A stretch of 64,000 bases of DNA, from assembly GCF_030272615.1 (NCBI RefSeq), contig NC_081413.1, forward strand, positions 557,653,136 through 557,717,135. The letters are read 5' to 3'. Shown here one piece after another: positions 23,366-41,159 of this stretch; position 1 is the first letter of the stretch; each line of letters starts with the position of its first letter. Below the pieces are notes generated by a model, which saw only the letters and a list, made by a program, of their open reading frames with translations, was not told the DNA's origin and did no database searches. The stretch comes from Cryptomeria japonica (taxonomy: Eukaryota; Streptophyta; Pinopsida; Cupressales; Cupressaceae). Position numbers and translations under genes: made by a program.

Positions 23366-26300
23366 TTGTAATCTACCTTATTTGATAATGAGTTATTTTT
23401 ATGTGTTAATGAATGTAATTATGTGCTAATTAATGGTTACGAATGATATGTGTTAATTAATATTGATGAATGTTGCGTTTTAATTAATGTTAATCAATGT
23501 TATGTGTTAATGATTGTTATGTGATATTAATGAATGAATGATATTTTATTAATGGTAGAAAGAAAGAATGAATGAAAGTTATAAGATGTTAACGGGGAAT
23601 TTAGAGTGATGTTAGTGGGGGGGGAGGGGCCAAATGAGCTTCCACCTTCTCGTGGCTGGCCTTGTTAAGTAGAGAATATTAAATTATTCTCGAAACCAAG
23701 CGAAGCTCAACAAGATAACACACTTTTCAATATTTCATTATGTTGCACAGTTAATCTTATTGAAAAATGTATATTGAATCCTAATTGTAGGGTCCAACAG
23801 AGCCAACACGAACAACAACAACACAAGTTGCTGGGTATAATGAACTCCCATATTGTCTTATATGTACACTAACAGTATGAGTTGCTTCTAGTGTTGATAT
23901 CCATGATGGGACTGCAAAAGTTATGAATATGCCTCATCCTTGTAAGTTTTTTTTATTGCTTGTCATTTTCTTTACCATTTTGTTACTTCATGAATGAGGT
24001 GTTTTCAGATGTCTATTCCATGAATACCTCTCTATTGTATGCTTCATGATCGATGTGTCTTTAGCATGTCCACTCCATGAGAACCTTTCTCATATATTCT
24101 TGTACCTTATTTGTATTTATGTATTACTTCATGGTTTACATGTATGATTCATGCCTTGCATGTATTCATATGTATGGTTTGTGCTTTACATAGCTCCTTC
24201 ATGCCTTATGAGCATTACTTCATGCCTTGCAGTCTTCTCAAAATATTGCAAAAACATTCAACAAGAAAAAGAGTAGTAGAGGCTACATAACAAAATAAAT
24301 TAGATCTCCCTCTTTATTTCTTCACTTTCTTCCCCATTTTCTTCCTCCCTTCTTTATCACTTCCCTTTTTCTTTATTTTTCCTTGACATAACTAACCTTT
24401 TCTCCTTAATGTTCTTCATGAATCCAAAGATTCATTTACACTCCCCACTTTACATCCATGGCAAGTACCTCCATAACTTCACTTAGTGTGAAGTAATTAT
24501 TCTCCTCTACCATGGCCTTCATATAGCTTTCATATATCCTTACATATATTACTATCCATATATATATCGACCTCATTCTAAGACTTTGAATCTGCCTCTT
24601 CTACCTCATTATGTGACAACAAAATGTGAGGATTTAAGAGAAGCTTCAAATCACAATAGCCCTTAGCATTGGTTCAGAAAGAATCTCATATTATGCCTCC
24701 TAGATTGGATGGCTCTAATCCTCATCACACTATTCAACTTTGTCCTCCTCACCGGATTGTTTGCACTCGTGATGATAGAATTGTGAAGATTATATTTCAA
24801 CAATTTTTTTTTTCTCGCTTCCGATTCAACTCTTTATATGTCCTAAAATTGTACGATCCTAATAGCTTCTACTCTTGTTGACAGTTTGGTGGCTCTGAAC
24901 AATAGATCCTTCGAAGAAGCGTGATCCTTGTAATTTTGGCCTTCCATGATGTGAAAAAGAGGTTATGTTATGAATAATGGTCCAGATGATTTAGTTAGTT
25001 CTTATTAAGTATGAGTAAATTTGGGCTTCCTTGGCTATAGTCACTATTTTGTACTAACTATTGTCATCTAGTGTGATTTGAGCATGGACTTCAACTAATC
25101 ATGAGGGTGTAAACAATCTTAAATTGTTAGGGGGTACACGGCCTTGACCAAGGGATGAAAGTATTGGGAAAGTACAAGTGATTCATGTGTAGATCAATGT
25201 ATCATTCACCTATTAATTCCTAGCAACATTCTCAAATAAACAAGCAAAGAGGTATGTTGAGTGCATATATACATTTTATGTTGCCATGATATAAGTAAGA
25301 TATCAAACATGTAACTTAGATTGATTTGCAATTTCATTCATAAATATTAGATCTTCCTTGTGGATTTTTGAATGCATAATGTCTCGTTGACTTCAATATA
25401 TTTATTGCAAGTAGTCTTTTTAGCATGAAACTTCACTCATTGAGGTCTCTTACTAAATGCAAGTCAGTTATCCTATCAATGATGATACGTTTTGCATGCA
25501 CTTTATAGGGAAATCTTATTAATAGCTATGGTTGGGTTGTTAATTGTTTTGTAAAAATATATACAAGTAGATTGGGACATTAGAGTTATAAACACCGTAA
25601 ATTGTGTTTGAGATCATTGTCCTAATTGTAACAGTCAACTATCATTGGCCCAAGGCCACACCAACACCGTTGTGACACCAAGGTTTGTGCATACTGGAAT
25701 AAGGGCTACTCTTAGGACATTTCATTACCATTACATATACACACCTAGTGGGGTTTCCAAACACAACTTGTTTGAGTAGGCAATATCACTGGTAAACTTG
25801 TGATTGTCACAATTGGTACCCTTAGGACAGTCATTAATATTTGGTCTTTGGCACTTTTTTATGGCTTCTAAATGCTTCTATGGGGTGTGTAGGGTTCCCA
25901 CACATCTCTTCCAACATTCCATCCAAGGCACTTCACTCTCACCTATATTATATTCCACTTTCTCTATGCTACTATCCTAGAGGTCCGATACATGCTGTTA
26001 ACATTGCTTTGATAACTCCAAATTCACATCTAAGCTCATCTTAAGGTAACATGTTCATAGTCAATCACTAAGCTTTCTCTATGTGATTTCAAGTAAGATA
26101 TTGATCTATATAGTTAATTTTGTGATTGATTTGAGGGATACATCCATTGTCAAACCTTAAGAAAATTTTGTTCCATATCCTAGATTTATTTTGTTTTAAT
26201 TCTCAGTGAGTAATTTTCAATAGTAATAAAGTGGTTTATAGCCTTAGATTTCAATGACAAAAGATCAGTTATTTGAATAAATACATATAAACATAAAGCA

Positions 26301-27449
26301 TTATTTTCAAATTGCTTTGATATATTATGTATAACAAATTGCTATGGTTGCAAATTGCTTTGATATATTATGTATAATAGATTGCTATAACCAAATTTTT
26401 GTGCTATACTCTTGGATCCAATACTCATGATTTTGGATTTTAGATAGCATGCCTCCCTAGATTACTTTGGACTATAGGTGTAGATTCATTGTGGTTTATG
26501 CTAAAATAACTCAAACAATTGTACATAGTTTATGGGTAACTTCACTTAAGAAACTCATGTCTCATCTCAATTATGTTCAATTACATTGTCAATTTGAAGA
26601 TTTGGTCAAGTTTGAGGTAGGAACTCAAATTCCTCCTTTGTTTTTTAATTGAATTGATTTTAGCTTGTTGCAAATGAATTGTTGAGTGAATTAAAGTATT
26701 CTTCCAATTTAAATCTCTCCATTTGGATGATTATATGATTTGTATGAACCAAATTTGGAAATTACGAGTATATATGAGGTTATGCTGTTCAATTCTATTT
26801 GGGATGTTGAAATGACAAATTGAGGGAGTATTGTATTGTTGAGTTGATTAGAATCAAAAGGCTATTCTTGCATTTTCATTTTATGCACTTTGAAATTTCA
26901 AGGTTTTTGAGGTCCATTAGTTAAGGATGTTTGTGTTGGTCCCATAGACTATTTAGTCTCGTGGACGTCATTAAAATCGTTCATTCATTCATTCATCAAT
27001 GGTAATTGGCCTCATGACTGGGTTTTGGTCCAAACTTGGGAATTATTGAAAAGTCGTATTTGATGATTTTGAGATGATATTCTATTATGGAATCATGATA
27101 ACATATATGTGAATTTTGATAAGGGATCAATTAGGATCCGTTCTCTTGGTGTTGTGCCCAATTGAGTATGTCTTGCTTATGTATGAAAATGGTATCTTGT
27201 AATTAAGACAATTTGATGTATTTGAGATGTCTTGTATTTAGATATGGCATGAGCTCAGTCCTAGAGTGAGTCTAGGGAGTGGCTCCCACTCGTGTCCCTC
27301 GTCTGAAAGTGGTAAGCATGGCATTCGTGTTTGGGGAGTTTTGTAATCAAGTGATAACATAACAATAGACTTGGGTTAAAACAAATAACAAAATAATTGG
27401 TTCCTTGAGCACACCTTGAGCGCTATCACAACACCAAGGGTGTTTTGGG
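23366..27449. other. Interior of CACTA-1, no gene recognised
   Basis: Up to about 23945 the sequence is still shared with CACTA-2 (3' non-coding part, including TTAATGTTAATCAAT-type repeats and a G-run at 23620). Beyond that there is none of the transposon backbone. A 43-base tandem duplication lies at 26308-26393 (CAAATTGCTTTGATATATTA words). At 27206-27280 a stretch is the reverse complement of 54040-54110. Confidence 0.45.
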
Positions 27450-28171
27450 AAGGCATGGTCGAACATGGAGCATTGGGACTTGTGCGAAGAGGCATGCCTA
27501 CTCACACACGGATTATGTGATCGTTGTTCTCGTTCATGTGCATGAGAGAATGCTTCGTTCCATATGGTCCGTCCCCAAGAGCACATATGATGAAAGGCAT
27601 GCCCGCACATGGAGTGTTGGGACTTGTGCAAAGAGACATATCCGCTCATGTAGCATAGGGATTGTGTGATCGTCGTTCTTGTCCGTATGAGAGAATGCTT
27701 GGTTCCATATGGTGTGTCCCCATGAGCACATACAATGAAAGGAAAGCCCGCACATGGAGCGTTGGGACTTGTGCGAAGAGACATGCCCACTCATGTAGCA
27801 CAGGGATTGTGTGATCGTTGTTCTCGTCTATATGAGAGAATGCTTTGTTCCATATGGTGCATCCCCATGAGCACATACGATGAAAGGCATGCCCGCACAT
27901 GGAGCATTGGGACTTGTTGAAAGAGAATGCCTACTCATGTAGCACAAGGATTGCACGATCGTCCTTCTCGTCCATATGAGAGAATGCTTGGTTCCCTATG
28001 GTGCATCCCCATGAGCACATACGATGAAAGGCATGCCCGCACATGGAGCGTTGGGACTTGTCGGAAGAGACATGTCTGCTCATGTAGCATAAGGATTGCA
28101 CGATCGACCTTCTTGTCCATATGAGAGAATGCTTGGTTTCATATGTTGTGTCCCCATGAGCACATACAATG
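27450..28171 (+). repeat. 144/145-bp tandem array, five copies
   Basis: The landmark ACATGGAGCNTTGGGACTTG starts at 27463, 27607, 27752, 27897 and 28041, giving periods of 144, 145, 145 and 144 bases. Copies differ by scattered substitutions and small indels; each holds CATATGAGAGAATGCTT and a CCCCATGAGCACATACGATG block. The GC content is clearly higher than the flanks. Open frames on both strands across the array are by-products of the repeat. The array sits in the right arm of CACTA-1. Confidence 0.9.
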
Positions 28172-29589
28172 ACACTTCCGCCACTGCACTCTAGAATCTA
28201 ATGCCTTGTGTATTTTTAAAGTAGCGAACCTATGTGGATTCATGACTTGGTATCATCCTTCTCTATTGATGTTGCACTGTATTGTTCCATTACTTGTGTC
28301 ATGTATGCATCGTGTATGGCATGTGTGAGCCTATAATCCCCCTTGTATACTTTGATTGACTATTTATAACTATCTCCACAAGCACGATGGGGTGGACCTA
28401 GGGTTCCACACGGTCGGGTGGCATTGCAAACCACCGTTGGGGACCGATGGACTCAATTCGTGATCACCTCACAGAGCACTTCCACCTCCCTCAACACATG
28501 TTCTTTCTCTTTCATCTTTTCTCGCAAGTTGTAATTCAAATGTATATTGAAATAAGAATTGTAATCATTGATGATATGTATATTAAACACTCCAAGTGGA
28601 GATTGATGTAATTGAACATAATTGATATGGTTTATGCTAACTTCACTTAAGTATATTATGGGCCCATAACCCATAGGTCCCAAGATCAATTTCATAACTA
28701 GAAAATAAGATATCTAAATGAGTTGAAATTTTTTAGGAGTAAACATGTGGGCATGTTGAACTATACAAGGGGAGAGATGACCTTTAAATTTTTTTTTTTT
28801 ATACCAAAATTTAAATTCAAATAACCTAGTTACTTAAACAAAAGAAAGGTTGAAACTATTTTATATCAAGTATTTTGTGGGTGGTCATAATGCATTTCTG
28901 TTTTCTTTTAAGATGCTAGTAACATTATTTTTAGTACTATCTTTACCTATTGTACTTTGCTATTGGACTCGATCAACCCAATAACCTTGTACATGTGATT
29001 TATTTTATTAAAGAGGATATTCATGTAGTCCGGAATGCATGATTATCGTCTTTGAATCTATGTTGAATATATAATAACAAGTGACTACTTAGTATGAGAT
29101 ATATACATGTCATTCAATAGGTATATGTCATGTATTGACATAGGATGACACTTTATATGAGATTATCAATTTGGGATATACTTATAAGAAATATGTGTAT
29201 ATATAGTAGATAAATTCATTTCATGTATATATATAGTAGATAAGTTTTGGTAGCTAGCAAGAACAACTAACTTAGATAAGGTAGATAAAGTCATTTCATC
29301 TCCCTAATTAGCTTTAAAGGCTCTTGTATTTGGGTTAGGTAATTCCCTATCAACACCATTTTTAATAGGTTTACCAATACTCAGTGGTTCATACAATCCT
29401 CTTAGGAGTTGGACCATCTCAACCATGGTGCGCCTGATCATATTAGATTGAAACCAGTGCGCCTCATATTAGCTTGAAACCTATGCCCCCTATTGGTAGC
29501 TGATGGGGATAGAATATCATTTGCTGTACATATTAGTGAGGTGTGGTTTACATCTAGATAATAATAATTTTTATTTTTTAAAAAAATAG
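28172..29589. other. Interior of CACTA-1, no gene recognised
   Basis: AT-rich. 29404-29445 carries GGAGTTGGACCATCTCAACC followed by ATGGTGCGCC, a dispersed repeat also present in reverse at 54010-54040 and in part at 61060. Nothing else was recognised. Confidence 0.45.
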
Positions 29590-30085
29590 CCTTCGGAATT
29601 ACGACGGATACTAAACTTTGCACCAATGATGGAATCGTCGGACCAACAACATTCTCGTTGGTGCAAAGGTTCAGGATTCTGTCGAAATTCAGACCCCTAC
29701 TAAACAAAGATTTGACGAGGATGCTGTATGTCCGACGACATTTCCTTGTCCAATGTTTGTCGATGCATATTACTGGACCGACGACAAAACCATCGGATCA
29801 ACAACATTCTCGTCGGTGCAAAGTTTCAAACTTCCATCGAAATTCCGACGCAATCTAAACAAACATCCAATGAGGATGTTGTATGTCCGATGACTTTTTT
29901 GACCGGAAGAGCGATCATGCTCGTTGTCGGCAGAGTCCATGGTGTCATCGTAATGTCGATGTTCAAAGGCATCATCAAAAAGTCCAACGACAAGTTTTCA
30001 ACGAATACTTTTGTCGGCAGTCCGATGAAAAGTAGTCACAATTTCGACAATCGACCATCAGAAATTAGCCTCGAATGTACTAGTG
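29590..30085 (+). repeat. CACTA-1 right terminus with 155-bp subterminal repeats
   Basis: Two direct copies of a unit starting TCGG(A)CCAACAACATTCTCG begin at 29638 and 29793, 155 bases apart, each holding GTGCAAAG-TTC and GAGGATG-TGTATGTCCGA. A partial third copy lies just upstream. Many CCGACGA/CGTCGG words follow up to the terminal repeat ending at 30085. This is the usual architecture of a CACTA subterminal region, and the words match those at the left end. Confidence 0.85.
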
Positions 30086-30471
30086 TCACCTTACCGGTAT
30101 AACCTAATTTCACCAGTGGGCCTTCATACCTGCAGACCTCTTCTCTGTCAGTGGATCAACTTGGTCTTCCATCAAACATGTTGGTCCTTCTACTAAGGCC
30201 ATTTACCGACAACATTAACCTTCTTTGTGTATACCAGTTCACATCCTTCAGTTCTTCTTTTGCTTGCTTGCTTTGCCTTGCCTATGGTCCTTCTTTACCA
30301 GTAGCTTATGCATTTCATGTGTACCGATAACGTACCTTCTATCTGCTTACACACATATGGATTGATATCATCATGTCTTACTTCTCCCATACCGATCACC
30401 AATTCTTACTCACCGGTGACCATGCCAAACCGGTTGACATCAATGACAACTTAATGCCAATAATGCTAACA

Positions 30472-31375
30472 GAAATTTTCTCAGATCCTACTCCAATTTT
30501 CTACTATAGGCCTATGAAGTTAGATCTTCAAATTTACACTTCTGGATCCATAACCTTTATGTCCAAACTCCGTTTTGCATGATTCTTATGTCATCGAAAA
30601 GTTGGTTCAGTACTCTACATAGATTTCAGGCCTATTCTTCCAGAATATTCTCTAGGTATTTGCTTTTTTTATCATATATTTGATCTAGCCTTTTGGGTTC
30701 CTTTCTTGGAAAATGTGCAAATCAATTGATTTTTTTAGATTGAAATGAAATTTTTTGACATTAAGAGACTCTATATTGTTGTATCAACCAGTTTCTATAA
30801 TTTTTTTGTTCATTTATCGTGGATCCAAATCATCTATCGAAATAATATTATTTTAAATCTAAATAATTGTTTTAATTTTATTTCACATATATCTTTGATA
30901 CATCAAAATATATCCACTCCTCATTAAACATTATTAAAAATAAGCACATTTAATCAAAACCTAACTTTATATAAAAGATGAGACAATGTAGATCATTACA
31001 TATAATTTTTTATTTGAAAATACATTAAAATTACAATAAAATATTATGATTAACTTTGATCACAAATATGATCATCAACATCAATAGATACTTGCTAATT
31101 TATTTAAAAGATAAATAAAATTATAATTGAAACATATTTTTAATTTTCCCAAGTAATTAGTGATGGATCTCAATTTGTGAATTTCCATACCAATTACTAT
31201 AGGACTAGCAAAAATATGAAAATTTCATTTGGCCAAATGCATATTCCTCAATTCTGGACTCTTAGTCAAAAGAAATTTAGCCTAACGCCCGTACAAGAGA
31301 TGAAAAATATGAGAGTTCCATCTGGCAGAGATTGCTTTTCGTCATCATATTTGAAAGCTGATATAATCGGGCCTT
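30472..31375. other. Downstream flank of the transporter gene
   Basis: AT-rich, no open frame of note. On the minus strand an AATAAA word at 31104-31099, about 270 bases past the stop codon, could be the polyadenylation signal of the transporter. This is positional evidence only. Confidence 0.4.
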
Positions 31376-37124
<5,749 letters not shown>

Positions 37125-38244
37125 CACTACAAGCAGGCCATGGACAAATATCAATATTGTTTTCTCATTCCCAAATTTAGTTTTCGTTAAGTGTAACTAT
37201 CTACAATACCCACTTACTCCTACTCGGAATATCAATCCCATTCATCTTTTCCACAACTAATAAACGTATCAGATTCCTACAAAATTGTTGTTCTAACATG
37301 AATGCTGAATTCATAATTAATTGATTCAAGAACCAACAAATGTATAACTACTTAGAAATTCCAGACTAAAACCAGCACTAAAACCTACAAGCAACCCAAT
37401 TTTTTTCCCCATCTAGTGTTCTCAAGTATGTGTCCGAGCATTTATTTACGACACCCAGTTTCCATTAAAGCACATACTAACCAAGCTGCATGTTTTCCAT
37501 TTATGAAATCACTGACAGATCATATTCATACAAATTGAATATTCTAAGTTGTGACACCCATGTACTTATTGATTGTATACTTAAGCATGATAAATTTATT
37601 ACTCCAGAAGAAAAACTACACTATAATTAACTGTAATGCATACTATGAAAACCAGATGAAATACAGAAATTATGCCAGTAATAAAATCAAACATTTTACT
37701 AACATTTCATGGCGGCAATTGGCATGAGCTGATCCTCTGTTGATGTTTGTGGTATTGGCATAAACTTATCTGCTATTTGTCTCGATCTCCTCTGTATTCT
37801 TGCTGATATTCTGACGGGCGTATCAAGGAATAATTCAGTTGGAATATAACAAATGTTTATTGCGATTATCGCCAAGCTGGTTGCAGCCCAAAAACAGAGG
37901 GGTCTCAATTATTTCACTTCTACTTGACTGCAACAAATTCTCATGAATAACCAAATATATACATGCATTGAGCCAAGTCGTCCAAACAAATTGTCTTGTT
38001 GACCAAGGAATCGAACGAATCGAGAGAGTGAGAAGTGAAAGTGAGTGGAAGGCGCATGGAAACCAAGTATTATGGGCAAATGGTGAGAACAGTCAAAACG
38101 CAAGCTTGGCAAATGAGCATGTGGGTAGGCTGATTTCTAGTAGTGGCAAGGAGGAAATTGCTGTAGAGATTTGTTCTCCAAGCAATCTAATTTTAAATTA
38201 GGGTAATATTAGCAAAATATTTAAAATCGGTATTGGATGGTTGC
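37125..38244. other. Upstream region of the transporter gene
   Basis: Contains no other gene. It presumably holds the 5' leader and promoter of the minus-strand transporter. TATA-like words read on the minus strand near 37960-37950, but nothing decides the transcription start. Short open frames at 37.7-38.2 kb have no known motif. Confidence 0.4.
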
Positions 38245-38880
38245 TTAGGCTAGGCATTCTCTATGTCACAAGTTCAATTGGACAATCCATGGTTGATATC
38301 ATGTTAGGGATGTGTCTAATCTGTCTAAACTTAACTTTTGGGCTGTGGGGTTTGTACAAATATAAAGGTTATGAAAAAGCAACATAAATCCTACAATATT
38401 TTAAAAGTGTGTTTTTTTTAATAAAATAAAATATTTTTTAGTTAATATATATCTATTTACAATTTGATATATTTAATTTTATTTAATTTACCAATTATTT
38501 AAAATTTCCAATATGAAATTATTTGTATGCAAAAAATAATAAATTAAAAATGAAAGTTAGTTTTAAATCTAAATTTTAGTCTTTTAACTTATTCTAAAAT
38601 TATAATTAGTCATTATTGATTTATTTTTTAATGGAAATTTAATTTAATTTAATTTATTTGCATTAGATAATAACTGTTTATGAATTTTAAAAATTATAAT
38701 TACGTCGAAGGCGTTCCCTATGTGAGATTTACAAGCTCAATTGGACGATCCACGGTTGATATCATCTTAGAGGCTCGCAAGACGATTGAAACGTTTACAA
38801 CCATTAGATGTTAAAGCAATATAAATCCCACAAAATTTTATTTAACTTAATTTTTTGTTTAAAAATAATTTCATTTGATA
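38245..38880 (+). repeat. Direct duplication of about 170 bp, 455 bp apart
   Basis: Copy one at about 38245-38430 and copy two at about 38703-38880 share TTCTCTATGT-ACAAGTTCAATTGGAC(A/G)ATCC, then GGTTGATATCAT-TTAG and AAAGCAA(C/T)ATAAATCC-ACAA in the same order. The bases between are extremely AT-rich. The second copy abuts the truncated start of the gypsy element. Nature unknown; possibly two remnants of one element family. Confidence 0.7.
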
Positions 38881-38933
38881 AAATACAATGCTTTTTTATA
38901 ATTACATACATAAATTCTTTTTTATTAAATCCT

Positions 38934-41159
38934 AAAAAGTTTGTTTTTGGTGTCACGGAAGGAAAACTTCTGGGACATATCGTTTCACAGGAGGGAGTAA
39001 AGGTAGATCCACAGAGGGTAAAAGCAATACAGTAGCTCAATCTCCCTTCCAACAGAAATGGAGTGAGGTCCTTCTTTGGACAGGTGAACTTCCTAAGGCG
39101 TTTTATTCCTGATTTTGCTGAAACTACTAAATACATTGTAAATATGATGAGTGAGAAAGTTGCCTTTAAGTGGAATGAAGTAGGCATAAAGGCTTTTGAA
39201 GAAATTAAAAGGGCAATTGTGCATGCACCTACCCTAGTTAATCTAGATTTTAGTAAAGACTTTATTATTTATTGTTATGCATTAGAACATACTATGTCTA
39301 GGATTTTGGTATAGAAGGGTGAGGGTAATGAGGAGATTCCAATTTCCTTCATGAGTGTACCCCTGAAGAATCATGAGTTAAAATACTCACAGACAGAGAA
39401 GCAGGCCTATGTGGTAGTAAACGCTGTGAAGCAATTCAGGTACTACATACTTCATTCACATGCAATTGTTTCTGTTCCCAATTCTGCAGTAAAAGTTGTT
39501 TTAACCCAACAGGATGTTGGTATCAACAATAGAGCATCTTGGGTCTCCAAGATTTAGGAATTCAATTTGGACATCAAACCCACTAAACTGGTCAAGGGAC
39601 AAGGCCTTTGTAAGTTGATAGCAGAGAATAAGTTTGAAGAAGAGGACAATCTACCCTTAACTCTGTTTGTCAGTCATCAAGATTCTTGGTTCACCAATGT
39701 TGTGTATTATCTCACTTATGGAGACTGTCCAGATCACCTTTCTCCTAGGGAGAAACAAAATTTGGGGTCGAAAGCTGCAAAGTACGTCATTTCTAATAAC
39801 ATATTGTACAAGAAAGGCTTAGACGACACTTTTCTCCGGTGTGTGGATAAACCACACCAAGAGGCTTTATTGAAAACTTTTCATAATGAGGCATGTGGGG
39901 GTCATTTCTCTTCTACGGTTACTGCATATAAAATCCCGAGGAACTGTTACTACTGGCCAGGAATGTTCAGAGATGCGTACGCGTGGATGACGAAGTGTGA
40001 GAAGTGCAAATTGTTCATAGGTAAACCCCAGCTGGTTGCCTTGCCCTTAAGACTCGTAGTGATTGAAGAGCCCTTTAAACAGTGGGGGTTAGATTTCATT
40101 GGTCCTTTGAACCCAATTTCCAGTGCAAGGCACACTCACATATTAACAACAACTGACTATTTCACTAAGTGGGTGGAAGCCATCCTTGTGAAAAAGACCA
40201 CTTCAGAGATTGTGTGTGCATTCCTTAAGGATAATATTCTTGTCAGGTTTGGGGTTCCTCAGAAAATAGTTACAGATAACGCATCAAATTTCTCCTCATC
40301 TGAGTTAATTTTATTTTGCTACGATCATGGAATCACCTTGGCACACGCTTCTGATTATTACCCACAAGGTAATGGTCAAGCAAAATCAAGTAACAAGAAC
40401 TTGATTAACATCATGAGGAAGTTGGTTAGTGAGAATTTCAAGGATTGGCATAAGAGGTTACATGAAGCACTGTGGGCAGATCGAACTTCTCCAAAACAGG
40501 GCATAGGGATGTCTCTGTTCGAGCTGGTATATGGCATTGGCGCACAACTCTCTCTTCCTTTAGAGTTAGCAGCTTCTAGATTGCAGACAATGGTAGAAGA
40601 TGCATTTTTTTAGAGCTCCCTTGAAAAGATAATTATGTACCTAACCAAGATTGAAGAAGAGAGGGAAAAGCTGGTTGACAGGATTACAGAACATCAGATG
40701 AGGGTTAAAAATATCTTTGATTAGAAAGCAAGGCCTAGGAAGTTCATGAAAGGTGATATGGTGTTCTCTCTTCCTTTAGAGTTAGCAGCTTCTAGATTGC
40801 AGACAGTGGTAGAAGATGCATTTTTTTAGAGCTCCGTTGAAAAGATAATTATGTACCTAACCAAGATTGAAGAAGAGAGGGAAAAGCTGGTTGACAGGAT
40901 TACAGAACATCAAATGAGGGTTAAAAAGATCTTTGATCAGAAAGCAAGGCCCAGGAAGTTCATGAAAGGTGATCTGGTGTTATTATGGGATAAAAGGAGA
41001 GAGCCGAAAGACGCTCATGGCAAATTTGAGTCACTGTGGAAGGGACCTTATGTAATTCATGAAGTTAGGGGCCCCAATTCTTTTAAACTTGCTTACTAGA
41101 ATGGCTTTGAACCACCCTTGTACTATAATGGGCAGGACTTAAAATTGTATCAATTGTAA
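38934..41159 (+). pseudogene. Ty3/gypsy pol remnant: RT end, RNase H, integrase
   Basis: One frame is preserved from start to end, broken only by stop codons. It reads VFGVTEGKLLGHIVSQEG (end of RT), VRSFFGQVNFLRRFIPDF, RNase H features (KYSQTEKQAY), then integrase with its zinc-binding H-H-C-C region (about 39885-40010) and catalytic core: LDFIGPL (40089), VTDNASNF (40271) and NGQAKSSNKN (40374), where the third catalytic residue, normally Glu, is Lys. The C-terminal region ends KGPYVIHEVRGPNSFKL, a plant gypsy integrase tail. Stops at 39033, 39312, 39555, 40611, 40722 and 40827 are all TAG. A 216-bp tandem duplication lies in the tail. The enzyme is inactive. Confidence 0.88.
40551..40982 (+). 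repeat. 216-bp tandem duplication in integrase tail
   Basis: Two adjacent copies, 40551-40766 and 40767-40982, each 216 bases (72 codons, so the frame is kept). Differences are few: for example, copy one has TAG at 40722 where copy two has CAG, and GATATGG against GATCTGG. Both copies share the TAG that follows a run of seven T, so that stop predates the duplication. Confidence 0.92.

Larger units (their letters stand above)
9082..30085 (+). mobile_element. CACTA-1, a 21-kb CACTA (En/Spm) transposon
   Basis: The left end starts CACTAATACATTTGG at 9082 and the right end finishes with the near-complement (CGAATGTACTAGTG) at 30085. The two form an imperfect terminal inverted repeat of about 14 bases that extends weakly. 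The 3 bases outside each end are TCA (9079-9081 and 30086-30088), the 3-bp duplication diagnostic of CACTA elements. Both subterminal regions are rich in CGACGG/CCGTCG words. Inside, in transposon order, are a TNP2-DUF4218-DUF4216 transposase (15.1-18.5 kb), a SET-domain region (19.6-20.3 kb) and a Transposase_24 gene (20.4-23.4 kb). The flanks 9.4-15.1 kb and 23.9-29.6 kb are mostly unrecognised and probably hold further insertions. All genes carry stops, so it cannot move by itself. Confidence 0.85.
7780..30471 (-). mobile_element. Reverse-oriented copia-type LTR split by CACTA-1 (approximate ends)
   Basis: Two segments, 7780-9081 and 30089-30471, read on the minus strand as a relative of the solo LTR at 5.5-7.0 kb. 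The left end carries the complement of the C-rich LTR end (GAGAGGGGAGTGAATCAGT), and 7970-8015 carries the complement of the copia-type GGTTTTCC word. The right segment carries GTTGACATCAATGACAAC, matching the start of the solo LTR, and ends near TGCTAACA. CACTA-1 plus its TCA duplication lies between the halves. Together they would form an LTR of roughly 1.7 kb. No matching 5-bp duplication was found at the outer ends, so the ends are uncertain to a few tens of bases and the copy may be truncated. Confidence 0.6.

Noticed and set aside
27347-28124. Several open frames on both strands with repeated Cys/His/Trp motifs
   Set aside because: They repeat exactly with the 144-bp tandem unit and are open on both strands; no zinc-finger spacing is conserved between units.
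27450-28171. CRISPR-like array
   Set aside because: The whole 144-bp unit is repeated with no unique spacers, and the genome is plant nuclear.
37125-37154. TTG start extending the transporter by ten codons
   Set aside because: Non-ATG start is unlikely in a plant gene; the in-frame ATG at 37124 gives a family-typical N-terminus.
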